Assembly (NCBI GenBank): GCA_019120525.1
Contig: DWUW01000257.1
Coordinates: forward strand, 1-21,578
DNA length: 21,578 bases
Source: Candidatus Eisenbergiella stercorigallinarum
GTDB lineage: Bacteria > Bacillota > Clostridia > Lachnospirales > Lachnospiraceae
Direction of reading: 5' to 3'
Shown here: positions 14,529 to 21,510 of the stretch, one piece after another
How positions within the stretch are numbered: position 1 is the first letter of the stretch
Layout of the letters: each line of letters begins with the position of its first letter
Made by a program: the position numbers and the translations under genes
Notes under the pieces: model-generated
What the model saw: only the letters and a program-made list of their open reading frames with translations
Told to the model about the DNA's origin: nothing
Databases searched by the model: none

Positions 14529-15206
14529 CGCTATGAAGACGGCGATCATATCCAGCATGCTGTTTACATAGTCCAGCATTTCTTTTACCAGGGTCCCTTC
14601 CGGGCTTTTTACGATGGCGGCCAGCCGTTCCTTCATTTCCTTCTGCTCATATCTGGAAAAATATTCCCGGATCACGCCGCTTTTTTCCAGAAGGATCACA
14701 AGGGCGGCGATATCCTCCGTAACCTCCCCTTCCTCCAGAAGCTCGGAGCGGACCAGGTCGATGACCCGGTTGATGGCGTCTCTGGTGGGAAGAAAGCGCC
14801 CGACGCCTTCAAACAGCCCCGGCTCCGCGGCCTGCGCCAGCCCTTCCCGCGCCAGCGATTCCCCAATGGAGCCGATCAGGGCGTTCAGCCGTTTCCCGGA
14901 GAAGGAATAGTAATAATCCTCCAGGATTTTTTCCGTTTTCAGGGGCTTTCCCTGATCGAGATAGTCATAGAGAGGGCGGAGAAATACCTTCTCTTCGGGG
15001 AGCGGGCCGGTTACGGACACGCTTTTTCCGGATCCGGAGAGTATGCGCTTCTTTCCTTCCTCAATGCTGACGCAGCCGGAAAGCTGCAGCTCCAGCAGGC
15101 CGGAAGCGAGCAGGCAGACGAGACGGTCCACGTTGAAGCCGGAAAGCTTCCCTTTCCCATTGACCGCGCAGATGAAATATTCCTGTGTGAGAGACAGATC
15201 CTTCAT
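14517..15206 (-). CDS. GPP34 (GOLPH3/VPS74-like) family protein
   Basis: The 229-residue protein starts MKDLSLTQEYFICAVNGKGK and is mostly helical. The first part (LSLTQEYFICAV..., LVCLLASGLLELQLSGCVSI) and the later TEDIAALVILLEKSGVIREY match bacterial GPP34-domain proteins, relatives of eukaryotic GOLPH3, which binds phosphatidylinositol 4-phosphate. The role in bacteria is not settled. There is a strong AAAAGGAGGT before the ATG, a near-consensus promoter at 15387-15414, and an unusual leader with a duplicated 48-base segment. The gene is followed by a MerR regulator on the same strand. Family assignment is from pattern memory, so some doubt remains. Confidence 0.75.
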   Translation of the reverse strand: MKDLSLTQEYFICAVNGKGKLSGFNVDRLVCLLASGLLELQLSGCVSIEEGKKRILSGSGKSVSVTGPLPEEKVFLRPLYDYLDQGKPLKTEKILEDYYYSFSGKRLNALIGSIGESLAREGLAQAAEPGLFEGVGRFLPTRDAINRVIDLVRSELLEEGEVTEDIAALVILLEKSGVIREYFSRYEQKEMKERLAAIVKSPEGTLVKEMLDYVNSMLDMIAVFIAVYT

Positions 15207-15211
15207 AACTA

Positions 15212-15259
15212 CCTCCTTTTTTGCGGCCGAACGGCCGCATCATAATCATGAGAAGAATT
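15212..15259. repeat. 48-base direct repeat, copy 1
   Basis: Identical to 15304-15351, 92 bases away. It starts at the minus-strand ribosome-binding site of the GPP34-family gene (GGAGG, 15216-15212), then a T run (plus-strand view), then the hairpin TGCGGCCG (15222-15229) with CGGCCGCA (15232-15239), then a unique stretch ending in the left arm of the hairpin at 15252-15275. Confidence 0.9.
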
Positions 15260-15300
15260 GCGTAAGCAATTCTTCCAGGAAATCGGCAGAGCCGATTTCC
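15252..15300. other. Two perfect 10-base-pair hairpins between the repeat copies
   Basis: Stem 1: GAAGAATTGC (15252-15261) with GCAATTCTTC (15266-15275), loop GTAA. Stem 2: GGAAATCGGC (15278-15287) with GCCGATTTCC (15291-15300), loop AGA. They are two bases apart and lie in the predicted leader RNA of the GPP34-family gene. Neither is followed by a clear T run on the minus strand, so they are not obvious terminators. Confidence 0.8.
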
Positions 15301-15303
15301 GTG

Positions 15304-15351
15304 CCTCCTTTTTTGCGGCCGAACGGCCGCATCATAATCATGAGAAGAATT
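15304..15351. repeat. 48-base direct repeat, copy 2
   Basis: Exact copy of 15212-15259, including a second minus-strand GGAGG (15308-15304) with no start codon at the right distance, and the GC hairpin (15314-15331). After the repeat the right arm of the 15252-15275 hairpin is missing; instead an AT-rich run with TTACTTACT twice (15352-15360, 15366-15374) follows. Confidence 0.9.
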
Positions 15352-15386
15352 TTACTTACTGCTTATTACTTACTACTTACGATTTG

Positions 15387-15414
15387 ATAATACCATAAAA
15401 AGCTTTCCTGTCAA
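15387..15414 (-). promoter_or_regulatory. Promoter of the GPP34-family gene
   Basis: On the minus strand a perfect TTGACA (15414-15409), 16-base spacer and TATTAT (15392-15387) with TG one base before it (extended -10). This is the strongest-looking promoter in the window. The transcript would start near 15380, giving a leader of about 174 bases that contains both repeat copies and all the hairpins. Confidence 0.8.
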
Positions 15415-15494
15415 GAAAAAAAAGAAAAAATATCGGAAAGCTCCTGCCCGGAGGCGGGTGGGCTGCTGCCCGGCAGCGCGGAAAATGACAGCGG

Positions 15495-15522
15495 TTGTAT
15501 TTTCAGCCATTTTTCTTATAAT
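15495..15522 (+). promoter_or_regulatory. Promoter of the acetyltransferase gene
   Basis: TTGTAT (15495-15500), 16-base spacer and a perfect TATAAT (15517-15522). The transcript would start near 15529, about 23 bases before the ATG. Confidence 0.7.
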
Positions 15523-15551
15523 AGAATTGTACGGATGGAGGTTGACAGCGG

Positions 15552-16142
15552 ATGAATACGCCGACGATTGAAACAGAAAGACTGATTTTAAGGGAATTTA
15601 CGGAAAACGATCTGGAAGCTTTTTATCAGATTTACAGCGATGAGGAGGTCAATCTCTTCCTTCCGTGGTTCCCCCTGAAAAACAGGGAAGAAGCAAAGCT
15701 CTTTTATGAAAGCAGATATGGGACAAAATACCGGGAACCGGACGCATACCATTACGCGGTCTGTCTGAAGAAAGACAATATCCCGATCGGTTATGTCAAC
15801 GTCAGCATGGACGACAGCTTTGATTTCGGCTATGGCCTCCGAAAGAAATTCTGGCATCAGGGGATCGTCACCGAAGCCGGAGAAGCGGTGATCCGGCGGC
15901 TGCGAATGGACGGGATTCCCTATATCACCGCCACCCATGACGTCAACAACCCGCGCAGCGGCGCTGTCATGAGGCGTCTTGGCATGAAATACCAGTATTC
16001 CTATGAGGAGCAGTGGCAGCCCAAGGATTTCCCGGTCATTTTCCGCATGTATCAGTTGAACCTGGACGGGAATGAGGAGCGGGTTTACGACAGGTACTGG
16101 AAGGCTTCGGCTGTCCATTTTGTGGAAACGGAGATAGATTGA
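15552..16142 (+). CDS. GNAT family N-acetyltransferase (RimJ/RimL-like)
   Basis: The 196-residue protein opens with IETERLILREFTENDLEAFY, the usual start of RimJ/RimL-type GNAT enzymes. The acetyl-CoA-binding motif A region is FGYGLRKKFWHQGIVTEAGE (about residues 95-114), followed by TATHDVNNPRSGAVMRRLGM, the typical motif B region. The family moves acetyl groups from acetyl-CoA to amines such as protein N-termini or small molecules; the target here is unknown. The ATG is 10 bases after GGAGG, slightly long. Its stop codon overlaps the first hairpin of the following spacer. It is a single gene between its own promoter and a candidate terminator at 16191-16225. Confidence 0.9.
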   Translation: MNTPTIETERLILREFTENDLEAFYQIYSDEEVNLFLPWFPLKNREEAKLFYESRYGTKYREPDAYHYAVCLKKDNIPIGYVNVSMDDSFDFGYGLRKKFWHQGIVTEAGEAVIRRLRMDGIPYITATHDVNNPRSGAVMRRLGMKYQYSYEEQWQPKDFPVIFRMYQLNLDGNEERVYDRYWKASAVHFVETEID

Positions 16143-16189
16143 ACAATAAGCCATCGGGCTTATTGTTTCACAGCAAAGCGAAGCTTTGC
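16142..16189 (+). other. Two hairpins after the acetyltransferase stop
   Basis: AACAATAAGCC (16142-16152) pairs with GGCTTATTGTT (16157-16167) around ATCG, a perfect 11-base-pair stem that begins at the stop codon. Six bases on, GCAAAGC (16173-16179) pairs with GCTTTGC (16183-16189) around GAA. No long T run follows either; they may protect the 3' end of the mRNA. Confidence 0.75.
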
Positions 16190-16190
16190 A

Positions 16191-16225
16191 GCAATTATGT
16201 GCCGGAGCGTCACAAATTGCTTTTT
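16191..16225 (+). terminator. Candidate Rho-independent terminator with a reactive loop
   Basis: GCAATT then TGTG (16191-16196, 16198-16201) pair with CACA then AATTGC (16211-16214, 16215-16220) with one unpaired A at 16197, and TTTTT follows at 16221-16225. The 9-base loop CCGGAGCGT (16202-16210) is exactly complementary to ACGCTCCGG at 16271-16279, just before the next gene. The AT-rich stem is weak for a terminator, so confidence is moderate. Confidence 0.5.
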
Positions 16226-16232
16226 GGCATCC

Positions 16233-16256
16233 GAGAAATCGCATCCGCGATTTCTC
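16233..16256. other. Perfect 10-base-pair hairpin before the radical SAM gene
   Basis: GAGAAATCGC (16233-16242) pairs with GCGATTTCTC (16247-16256) around ATCC. It lies 36 bases before the radical SAM start. It would be enclosed if the terminator loop at 16202-16210 paired with 16271-16279. No promoter for the radical SAM gene is evident in the spacer. Confidence 0.75.
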
Positions 16257-16292
16257 CTCGCCCCGTCGCTACGCTCCGGAATGGGGATTGAG

Positions 16293-17333
16293 ATGAATAT
16301 ACGGGAAAAGGCGGCTGAAAAAGACTTAGTGCTGACCGTCGATATGTACGGCTGTCCCAACCGCTGCAGGCACTGCTGGCTGGGACACATGCCAAACAGG
16401 AAGATGGAGGATGGGGCAGATGAATGGATTGTGGACTGCTTCAGGCCTTATTTTAAACGCATCAGCTTCTACAGCTGGCTGCGGGAACCGGATTTCTGCG
16501 ACGATTACAGAGAACGCTGGCAGAGGGATATTGCCCTGTCGGTTCAAAAAGTGCCGGAACGATATGAGCTGGCAAGCTTCTGGAGAATTGTCCGGGATCC
16601 GGAATATGTGCCGTTTTTAAAAGAGGTGGGCGTAAAGGCTGTTCAGCTTACGTTTTTCGGACTGGAAGAAACGACGGACCGATTTGTGGGAAGAACGGGA
16701 GCCTTTCGGGAGCTGCTGCAGGCAACCAAGCTGTTGGCCGCGAACGGAATCGCTCCCCGGTGGCAGGCGTTTCTGTATGAGGAAAATAAGGAAGAGATCG
16801 TTGAACTGCTGAAGCTGAGTGAAGAACTGCATTTAAGGGAACGATGCCGCGGCTTCGGCGCGGAATTCCGTTTTTTTGTACATACGGGCAGCTGCGACGG
16901 CGAGAACCGGAAACAATATGATATCTGGATCAGAAAAGAAAACATTCCGGAGGCGCTGATCCCTTTTTATTCAGGCTATGAGAGCCTTCTTACGGAAAGG
17001 GAATGCTGTGAACGGCTCAGGGGGGATACCATGCATTGGGTGCATCATAATGGGAAGGAGATCGTTTTATTGATTTCCAACACCTGCGACGTGTTTTTCA
17101 ATTTTACCCATATGACCAGGGAGTGGAAAATCGGGAATTTAAAAACGGATGACAGAGAGGAGCTGATCCGCAGAGTCGTGGAAGAGGATATTCCCGCGCT
17201 GAATCTGGCGGGGAAAGTTACCCTGGGAGAACTGGCGGCAAGGTATGGAAATCCGGAGTCGGACAGAGCCTTCCATCTGAACGACTATAAGGATTATCTG
17301 TTAAACCGATATCTGGAAGATGTCTGCTCATAA
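16293..17333 (+). CDS. Radical SAM protein of unknown function
   Basis: The 346-residue protein carries the radical SAM cluster motif CPNRCRHC near its N-terminus (Cys21, Cys25, Cys28: C-x3-C-x2-C), preceded by the strand LVLTVDMYG. It should bind a [4Fe-4S] cluster and cleave S-adenosylmethionine. The C-terminal part has cysteines (CC near residues 235-236, NTCD near 268) and EWKIGNLKTDD, a phrase that recalls SPASM-type domains, but a full cysteine set is not evident. Its substrate is unknown and no peptide substrate is seen nearby. GGGGA lies 5 bases before the chosen ATG; an in-frame ATG at 16281 has no good ribosome-binding site. It is separated by 28 bases from rarA and may share a transcript with it. 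Confidence 0.8.
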   Translation: MNIREKAAEKDLVLTVDMYGCPNRCRHCWLGHMPNRKMEDGADEWIVDCFRPYFKRISFYSWLREPDFCDDYRERWQRDIALSVQKVPERYELASFWRIVRDPEYVPFLKEVGVKAVQLTFFGLEETTDRFVGRTGAFRELLQATKLLAANGIAPRWQAFLYEENKEEIVELLKLSEELHLRERCRGFGAEFRFFVHTGSCDGENRKQYDIWIRKENIPEALIPFYSGYESLLTERECCERLRGDTMHWVHHNGKEIVLLISNTCDVFFNFTHMTREWKIGNLKTDDREELIRRVVEEDIPALNLAGKVTLGELAARYGNPESDRAFHLNDYKDYLLNRYLEDVCS

Positions 17334-17361
17334 AAAGAAATGTATCATCAAGGAGGACCTC

Positions 17362-18717
17362 ATGGATTTATTCACCTATATGGCGGAAACCAGAAAGGAA
17401 AAGGAAGCGCCGTTGGCGGCCAGGCTGCGGCCGGAGACGCTGGAGGAGGTGGTGGGGCAGCAGCACATCATCGGAAAGGACAAGCTGCTCTACCGCGCGA
17501 TCAAGGCAGACAAGCTGGGGAGCGTTATCTTTTACGGCCCGCCCGGAACGGGAAAGACCACGCTGGCCCGGGTGATCGCCAACACCACCAGCGCGCGCTT
17601 CACGCAGATCAACGCCACGGTGGCGGGGAAAAAGGATATGGAAGAGGTGGTGGCCGCGGCGAAGGAAGCGCTGGGCATGTATGGAAAGAAGACCATTCTT
17701 TTCATCGATGAGATCCACCGTTTTAATAAAGGCCAGCAGGACTATCTGCTCCCCTTCGTGGAGGACGGCACCGTGATCCTGATCGGGGCGACCACGGAAA
17801 ATCCCTATTTTGAGGTGAATGGGGCGCTGCTTTCCCGGTCCATTATCTTTGAGCTGAAGCCGCTTTCCAGAGAAGACGTGAAGGAGCTTCTGCGCCGGGC
17901 CGTCACCGATGAAAAGAAGGGGATGGGCGCATACGGGGCCGTGCTGGACGCGGATGCCGCGGAGTCCCTTGCGGACATGGCGGGCGGGGACGCGCGCCTT
18001 GCGCTCAATGCCGTGGAGCTGGGCATTCTGACCACACCCCGGAGTGAGGACGGGAAAATTTACATCACGCTGGACGTGGCGGCGGAGTGTATTCAGAAGC
18101 GGGTGGTGAAGTACGATAAGACGGGGGATAACCATTATGATACCATCTCGGCCTTCATCAAGAGCATGAGAGGATCGGATCCGGACGCCGCTGTATACTA
18201 TCTGGCAAAGATGCTCTATGCGGGAGAAAGCGTCACCTTCATCGCGAGAAGGATCATGATCTGCGCGTCGGAGGATGTGGGAAACGCGGACCCGCAGGCT
18301 CTGCAGGTGGCGGTCAGCGCGTCTCTGGCCGTGGAGCGCGTCGGCATGCCGGAGGCGCAGATCATCCTGGCAAACGCAGTCACCTATGTGGCCTGCGCGC
18401 CCAAGAGCAATTCTGCCGTCTGCGCCATCAGCGAGGCGGCAAAATGCGTGCAGGAGACGGGGAATCTGCCCGTTCCGCCCCATCTGCAGGATGCCCATTA
18501 CAAGGGGGCCGCGAAGCTGGGGCACGGCCTGGACTACAAGTATGCCCATGATTATCCGAATCATTATGTGCGGCAGCAGTATCTGCCCTATGAGCTTTCC
18601 GGGAAGGAATTCTACCGCCCCAGCGGGAACGGCTATGAGGCGAAGATCCGGGAGCACATGAAGCGGATCAAAAAGGAAGCGGAGGAAGCTGCCGGGGAAA
18701 AGGACGGAACGCCTTAG
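17362..18717 (+). CDS. rarA: Replication-associated recombination protein RarA (MgsA), AAA+ ATPase
   Basis: The 451-residue protein has PLAARLRPETLEEVVGQQHI (about residues 17-36), Walker A GPPGTGKTT (59-67), Walker B ILFIDEIHRF (112-121), sensor 1 in IGATTENPYFEVN, and the C-terminal region typical of RarA/WRNIP1 (ISAFIKSMRGSDPDAAVYYLA, ASEDVGNADP, PHLQDAHYKGA, YKYAHDYPNHYVRQQYLP). It acts at stalled replication forks, helped by the clamp loader and single-strand binding protein. AAGGAGG is 5 bases before this ATG; an upstream start at 17320 overlaps the radical SAM gene and was rejected. Its stop overlaps the convergent DUF4364 gene's stop by 4 bases. Confidence 0.95.
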   Translation: MDLFTYMAETRKEKEAPLAARLRPETLEEVVGQQHIIGKDKLLYRAIKADKLGSVIFYGPPGTGKTTLARVIANTTSARFTQINATVAGKKDMEEVVAAAKEALGMYGKKTILFIDEIHRFNKGQQDYLLPFVEDGTVILIGATTENPYFEVNGALLSRSIIFELKPLSREDVKELLRRAVTDEKKGMGAYGAVLDADAAESLADMAGGDARLALNAVELGILTTPRSEDGKIYITLDVAAECIQKRVVKYDKTGDNHYDTISAFIKSMRGSDPDAAVYYLAKMLYAGESVTFIARRIMICASEDVGNADPQALQVAVSASLAVERVGMPEAQIILANAVTYVACAPKSNSAVCAISEAAKCVQETGNLPVPPHLQDAHYKGAAKLGHGLDYKYAHDYPNHYVRQQYLPYELSGKEFYRPSGNGYEAKIREHMKRIKKEAEEAAGEKDGTP

Positions 18718-19229
18718 AAGAGCTCCTTCGTCAGATAGCGGTAGATTTCCTTGTTTTTTTTCTGCCAGTTGTCGCAGATGGAGGCGGCAAGCTCCTCTGT
18801 GGGGACGGACAGGCGGATACCTACCAGATCTACATCCCCATCTTTTGCCACGAGCTGCGCTTCGTATTCCCCGTTTACCAGCTTGTAATAATCGCCCTGG
18901 ATGGAGGATTCGTTGCGCAGCTCCAGCCGGTGGCTGGTGAAATAGTCCCGGATATCGTCCTTGATGGCGTCGCTGATACGGTTTTCAAAATAATGGAGCG
19001 TGTTTTTGCCTTCCTCCGTCAGCGAAAGCTGCGTCCGGTTCAGGATGGTCTTGGAGTGGGCAAGGCCCGTTTCCGTCAGATCAGAGAAAACGGTCTGGAG
19101 GGTGAGAAAATTGGTGTAGTCCCGGTCCAGGATGAATTCGGCGATCTGCGCGGTGGTCAGGGGAAAATTCACGCAGTTGAGCATATAGAGAACCATAAGC
19201 TTGTAAAGGGTGGTCGGTTCCTGATTCAT
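18714..19229 (-). CDS. DUF4364 family protein (winged-helix-like)
   Basis: The 171-residue protein starts MNQEPTTLYKLMVLYMLNCV. Its first half (LTTAQIAEFILDRDYTNFLT, FSDLTETGLAH, LSLTEEGKNTLHYFE) is the PadR/MarR-like winged-helix pattern seen in DUF4364 proteins of Clostridia; the second half is beta-rich (LVNGEYEAQLVAKDGDVDLV). A regulatory or DNA-binding role is likely but not proven. Its ATG shares an ATGA with the stop of the TIGR01212 gene, so translation is probably coupled. It is the last gene of the malic-enzyme operon. Confidence 0.8.
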   Translation of the reverse strand: MNQEPTTLYKLMVLYMLNCVNFPLTTAQIAEFILDRDYTNFLTLQTVFSDLTETGLAHSKTILNRTQLSLTEEGKNTLHYFENRISDAIKDDIRDYFTSHRLELRNESSIQGDYYKLVNGEYEAQLVAKDGDVDLVGIRLSVPTEELAASICDNWQKKNKEIYRYLTKELF

Positions 19230-20227
19230 GGCGTCTCCATTCCGGCAGTCTGTCCCTGCCTGATGGCGTTCTGCTTCAGCCTGCGGTGAAGCAGGTTCAA
19301 TACGTTTCGTTTATCCGCGCTCCATAAAGGCGCGATGAGAAGGCGCTTCGGCCCGTCCCCCGTGACCCGGTGGATGACGATCCCGGGAGAAAGCGCCGCG
19401 ATGCAGTCGCAGAGGATAGAAAGATACTCTTCCAGCGAAAGCGTCTGAAAAAGGCCTGCCCGGTAATCCGCGGCAAGGTCGGTTCCCTCCAGTACATGTA
19501 AAAGCTGCAGCTTGACGCCCCAGATGCCGCTGCCATTCAGATAGCGGACGGTCTGAAGCATCATTTCCCGTGTTTCTCCGGGAAGGCCCAGGATCACGTG
19601 GACGACGACGGGGATATCCGCTGCGCGCAGCGCCCTTACGGCTTCATCGAAGCGGGAAAGGGGATAGCCCCTTCGGATGTAGGCGGCGGTTTTTTCGTGG
19701 ATGGTCTGAAGCCCCAGTTCCACCCAGATAAATTTTCCGGGGAAGCTTTTTTTCAGACAAAGAAGCAGGCCGATCACCTCTTCCGGCAGGCAGTCCGGCC
19801 GGGTGGCGATGGAGATGCCCGCGATATCCGGTTCGGACAGGGCTTCCGAAAAAAGCCGCTCCAGCCGGGGAAGCGGGCCGTAGGTATTCGTATAGGCCTG
19901 AAAATAGGCGATGAAGCGGCTTCCGGTCTTCTTGCGGGAAAGCAGCGCCTTCCCGGTGTCCAGCTGCGCCCGGAGCGATCCGGTCCCATCCCTTCCTGCG
20001 GCAAAATCGCCGCTTCCTCCCGCGCTGCAGAAAATACAGCCTCTGCTCCCCAGCGTACCGTCCCGGTTGGGACAGGAAAAGCCGGCGTCCAGGGAGATCT
20101 TATACAGCTTTTCCCCGTAATTCGCAAGGCACCAGGAGCTCAGCGTCCGGTAAGGCATCCCGTTCCCGAAATCGTCTGTTGTGTCAGGAATGCCGGAGCG
20201 GACTGCGGACGACATACGTTCCCGCAT
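19226..20227 (-). CDS. TIGR01212 family radical SAM protein
   Basis: The 333-residue protein has LYKISLDAGFSCPNRDGT (residues 41-58) and the cysteine motif Cys52-x11-Cys64-x2-Cys67, as in TIGR01212/YtqA proteins. Further family phrases are IAYFQAYTNTYGP, VELGLQTIHEKTAAYIRRGY, HVILGLPGETREMMLQT and LLHVLEGTDLA. Distant relatives are Elp3/MiaB-type enzymes; the substrate is unknown, with tRNA modification often suggested. I prefer the ATG at 20227, which has GGAGG 8 bases upstream. A longer form starting at 20272 would overlap the malic enzyme stop in an ATGA but lacks a good ribosome-binding site. Confidence 0.85.
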   Translation of the reverse strand: MRERMSSAVRSGIPDTTDDFGNGMPYRTLSSWCLANYGEKLYKISLDAGFSCPNRDGTLGSRGCIFCSAGGSGDFAAGRDGTGSLRAQLDTGKALLSRKKTGSRFIAYFQAYTNTYGPLPRLERLFSEALSEPDIAGISIATRPDCLPEEVIGLLLCLKKSFPGKFIWVELGLQTIHEKTAAYIRRGYPLSRFDEAVRALRAADIPVVVHVILGLPGETREMMLQTVRYLNGSGIWGVKLQLLHVLEGTDLAADYRAGLFQTLSLEEYLSILCDCIAALSPGIVIHRVTGDGPKRLLIAPLWSADKRNVLNLLHRRLKQNAIRQGQTAGMETP

Positions 20228-20268
20228 GCCGTCCGCCTCCGGAGCCTGACCCGTTATCTGTGCGCGCG

Positions 20269-21420
20269 TCATTCGATGTTGGACTTTACCGCTTCGGCAA
20301 CCGCCTCGGCCGCTCTGGGATCGAAGGCCTCGGGCATGATGTTGTCCTCGTTCAGCTCCTCATCCGGAACCAGGGAAGCGAGGGCAAGGGCGGCGGCCAG
20401 CTTCATTTTCTCCGTGATCTGTCTGGCCCGTCCTTCCAGCGCGCCCCGGAAAATGCCGGGGAACGCCACCACGTTGTTGATCTGGTTGGGGAAATCGCTG
20501 CGGCCGGTTCCCACCACCTTCGCTCCTGCCGCCTTTGCCAGATCGGGCATGATCTCTGGAACGGGATTGGCCATGGCGAATACGATGGCGTCCGGATTCA
20601 TGGAAGCCACCATTTCCTGGGAAACGGTGCCCGGCGCGGATACGCCGATGAAAACGTCAGCGCCCTTCATGGCGTCGGCAAGCGTCCCCGTCAGCCCTTC
20701 CGGATTGGTGATGTCAAGCATTTTCTTCTGCATCCAGTTGAGACGTTCGCTGTCCCGGGAAAGGATCCCCGCCCTGGCGCACAGGACGACGTTGGTAAAG
20801 CCGTAGTTTAAAAGCAGCTTCGCGATGGCGATCCCGGCGCTGCCCGCCCCGTTGACGACCACGCGGCACTCTTCTTTTTTCTTTCCCGTCACCTTCAGCG
20901 CGTTGATCAGGCCCGCCAGGACCACGATGGCCGTGCCGTGCTGGTCGTCGTGGAAAACAGGGATATCCAGCGTCTCCTTCAGCCGTTCCTCGATTTCAAA
21001 GCAGCGGGGCGCGCTGATGTCTTCCAGGTTGATGCCGCCGAAGCCCGGAGCCAGCCAGGTGACCGCCTTGATGATCTCTTCCGTATCCTGGGTGTCCAGG
21101 CAGATGGGAACCGCGTTCACGCCGCCGAATTCCTTGAACAGGACGGCCTTTCCCTCCATGACCGGCATGGCGGCGTGGGGGCCGATGTTGCCGAGTCCCA
21201 GGACGGCGGAACCGTCGGAAACCACGGCGATGGTATTTGCCTTCATGGTATAGGTATAAGCGGCTTCCTTATCCTGCGCGATAACCTTGCAGGGCTCCGC
21301 GACGCCGGGCGTATAGGCCAGGGCCAGGTCCTCTCTGGATTTTACGGGAACCTTGGAAACGGTTTCCAGCTTTCCGTGCAGTTTTTCATGAAGCGCCAGC
21401 GCTTTTTCATTTGTCGTCAT
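20269..21420 (-). CDS. Malic enzyme, NAD(P)-dependent
   Basis: The 383-residue protein has the short bacterial malic enzyme layout: AYTPGVAEPCK (residues 35-45, with the catalytic Tyr36), KANTIAVVSDGSAVLGLGNIG (start near 60), LEDISAPRCF (132-141), FHDDQHGTA (156-164) for metal and substrate binding, and the dinucleotide-binding GAGSAG (191-196). It converts malate to pyruvate with release of CO2, linking organic acids to central metabolism. Cofactor choice cannot be read safely. The ATG at 21420 has GGAGG 10 bases upstream; a TTG at 21450 is not preferred because the predicted transcript begins near it. It leads a three-gene operon with the TIGR01212 and DUF4364 genes. Confidence 0.93.
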   Translation of the reverse strand: MTTNEKALALHEKLHGKLETVSKVPVKSREDLALAYTPGVAEPCKVIAQDKEAAYTYTMKANTIAVVSDGSAVLGLGNIGPHAAMPVMEGKAVLFKEFGGVNAVPICLDTQDTEEIIKAVTWLAPGFGGINLEDISAPRCFEIEERLKETLDIPVFHDDQHGTAIVVLAGLINALKVTGKKKEECRVVVNGAGSAGIAIAKLLLNYGFTNVVLCARAGILSRDSERLNWMQKKMLDITNPEGLTGTLADAMKGADVFIGVSAPGTVSQEMVASMNPDAIVFAMANPVPEIMPDLAKAAGAKVVGTGRSDFPNQINNVVAFPGIFRGALEGRARQITEKMKLAAALALASLVPDEELNEDNIMPEAFDPRAAEAVAEAVKSNIE

Positions 21421-21452
21421 AGGAATGGATCCTCCATGTCTTTTTTTCAATA

Positions 21453-21481
21453 ATAATATAATATTTGATTTTGATGTGCAA
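21453..21481 (-). promoter_or_regulatory. Promoter of the malic enzyme operon
   Basis: On the minus strand TTGCAC (21481-21476), 17-base spacer and TATTAT (21458-21453) in very AT-rich DNA. The transcript would start near 21446, leaving a leader of about 25 bases. Confidence 0.7.
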
Positions 21482-21510
21482 GATAAACTATTTATTGGAT
21501 AAGTTTTGAT

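Noticed and set aside
15212..15351. CRISPR array
   Set aside because: Only two repeat copies of 48 bases, with a spacer made of perfect hairpins, and no cas genes.
15352..15380. TTACTTACT run as a microsatellite or phase-variable tract
   Set aside because: Only two imperfect copies outside any coding frame. It lies just downstream of the promoter, so I noted it as part of the leader instead.
16142..16256. Attachment site or insertion-sequence remnant
   Set aside because: No transposase fragments, target duplications or matching outer ends were seen; the palindromes are independent small stems.
17368..18657. 429-codon minus-strand frame opposite rarA
   Set aside because: It is antisense to a complete RarA with all motifs and has no domain of its own.
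19598..20806. 402-codon plus-strand frame opposite the TIGR01212 and malic enzyme genes
   Set aside because: It crosses two real minus-strand genes and has no motif or ribosome-binding site.
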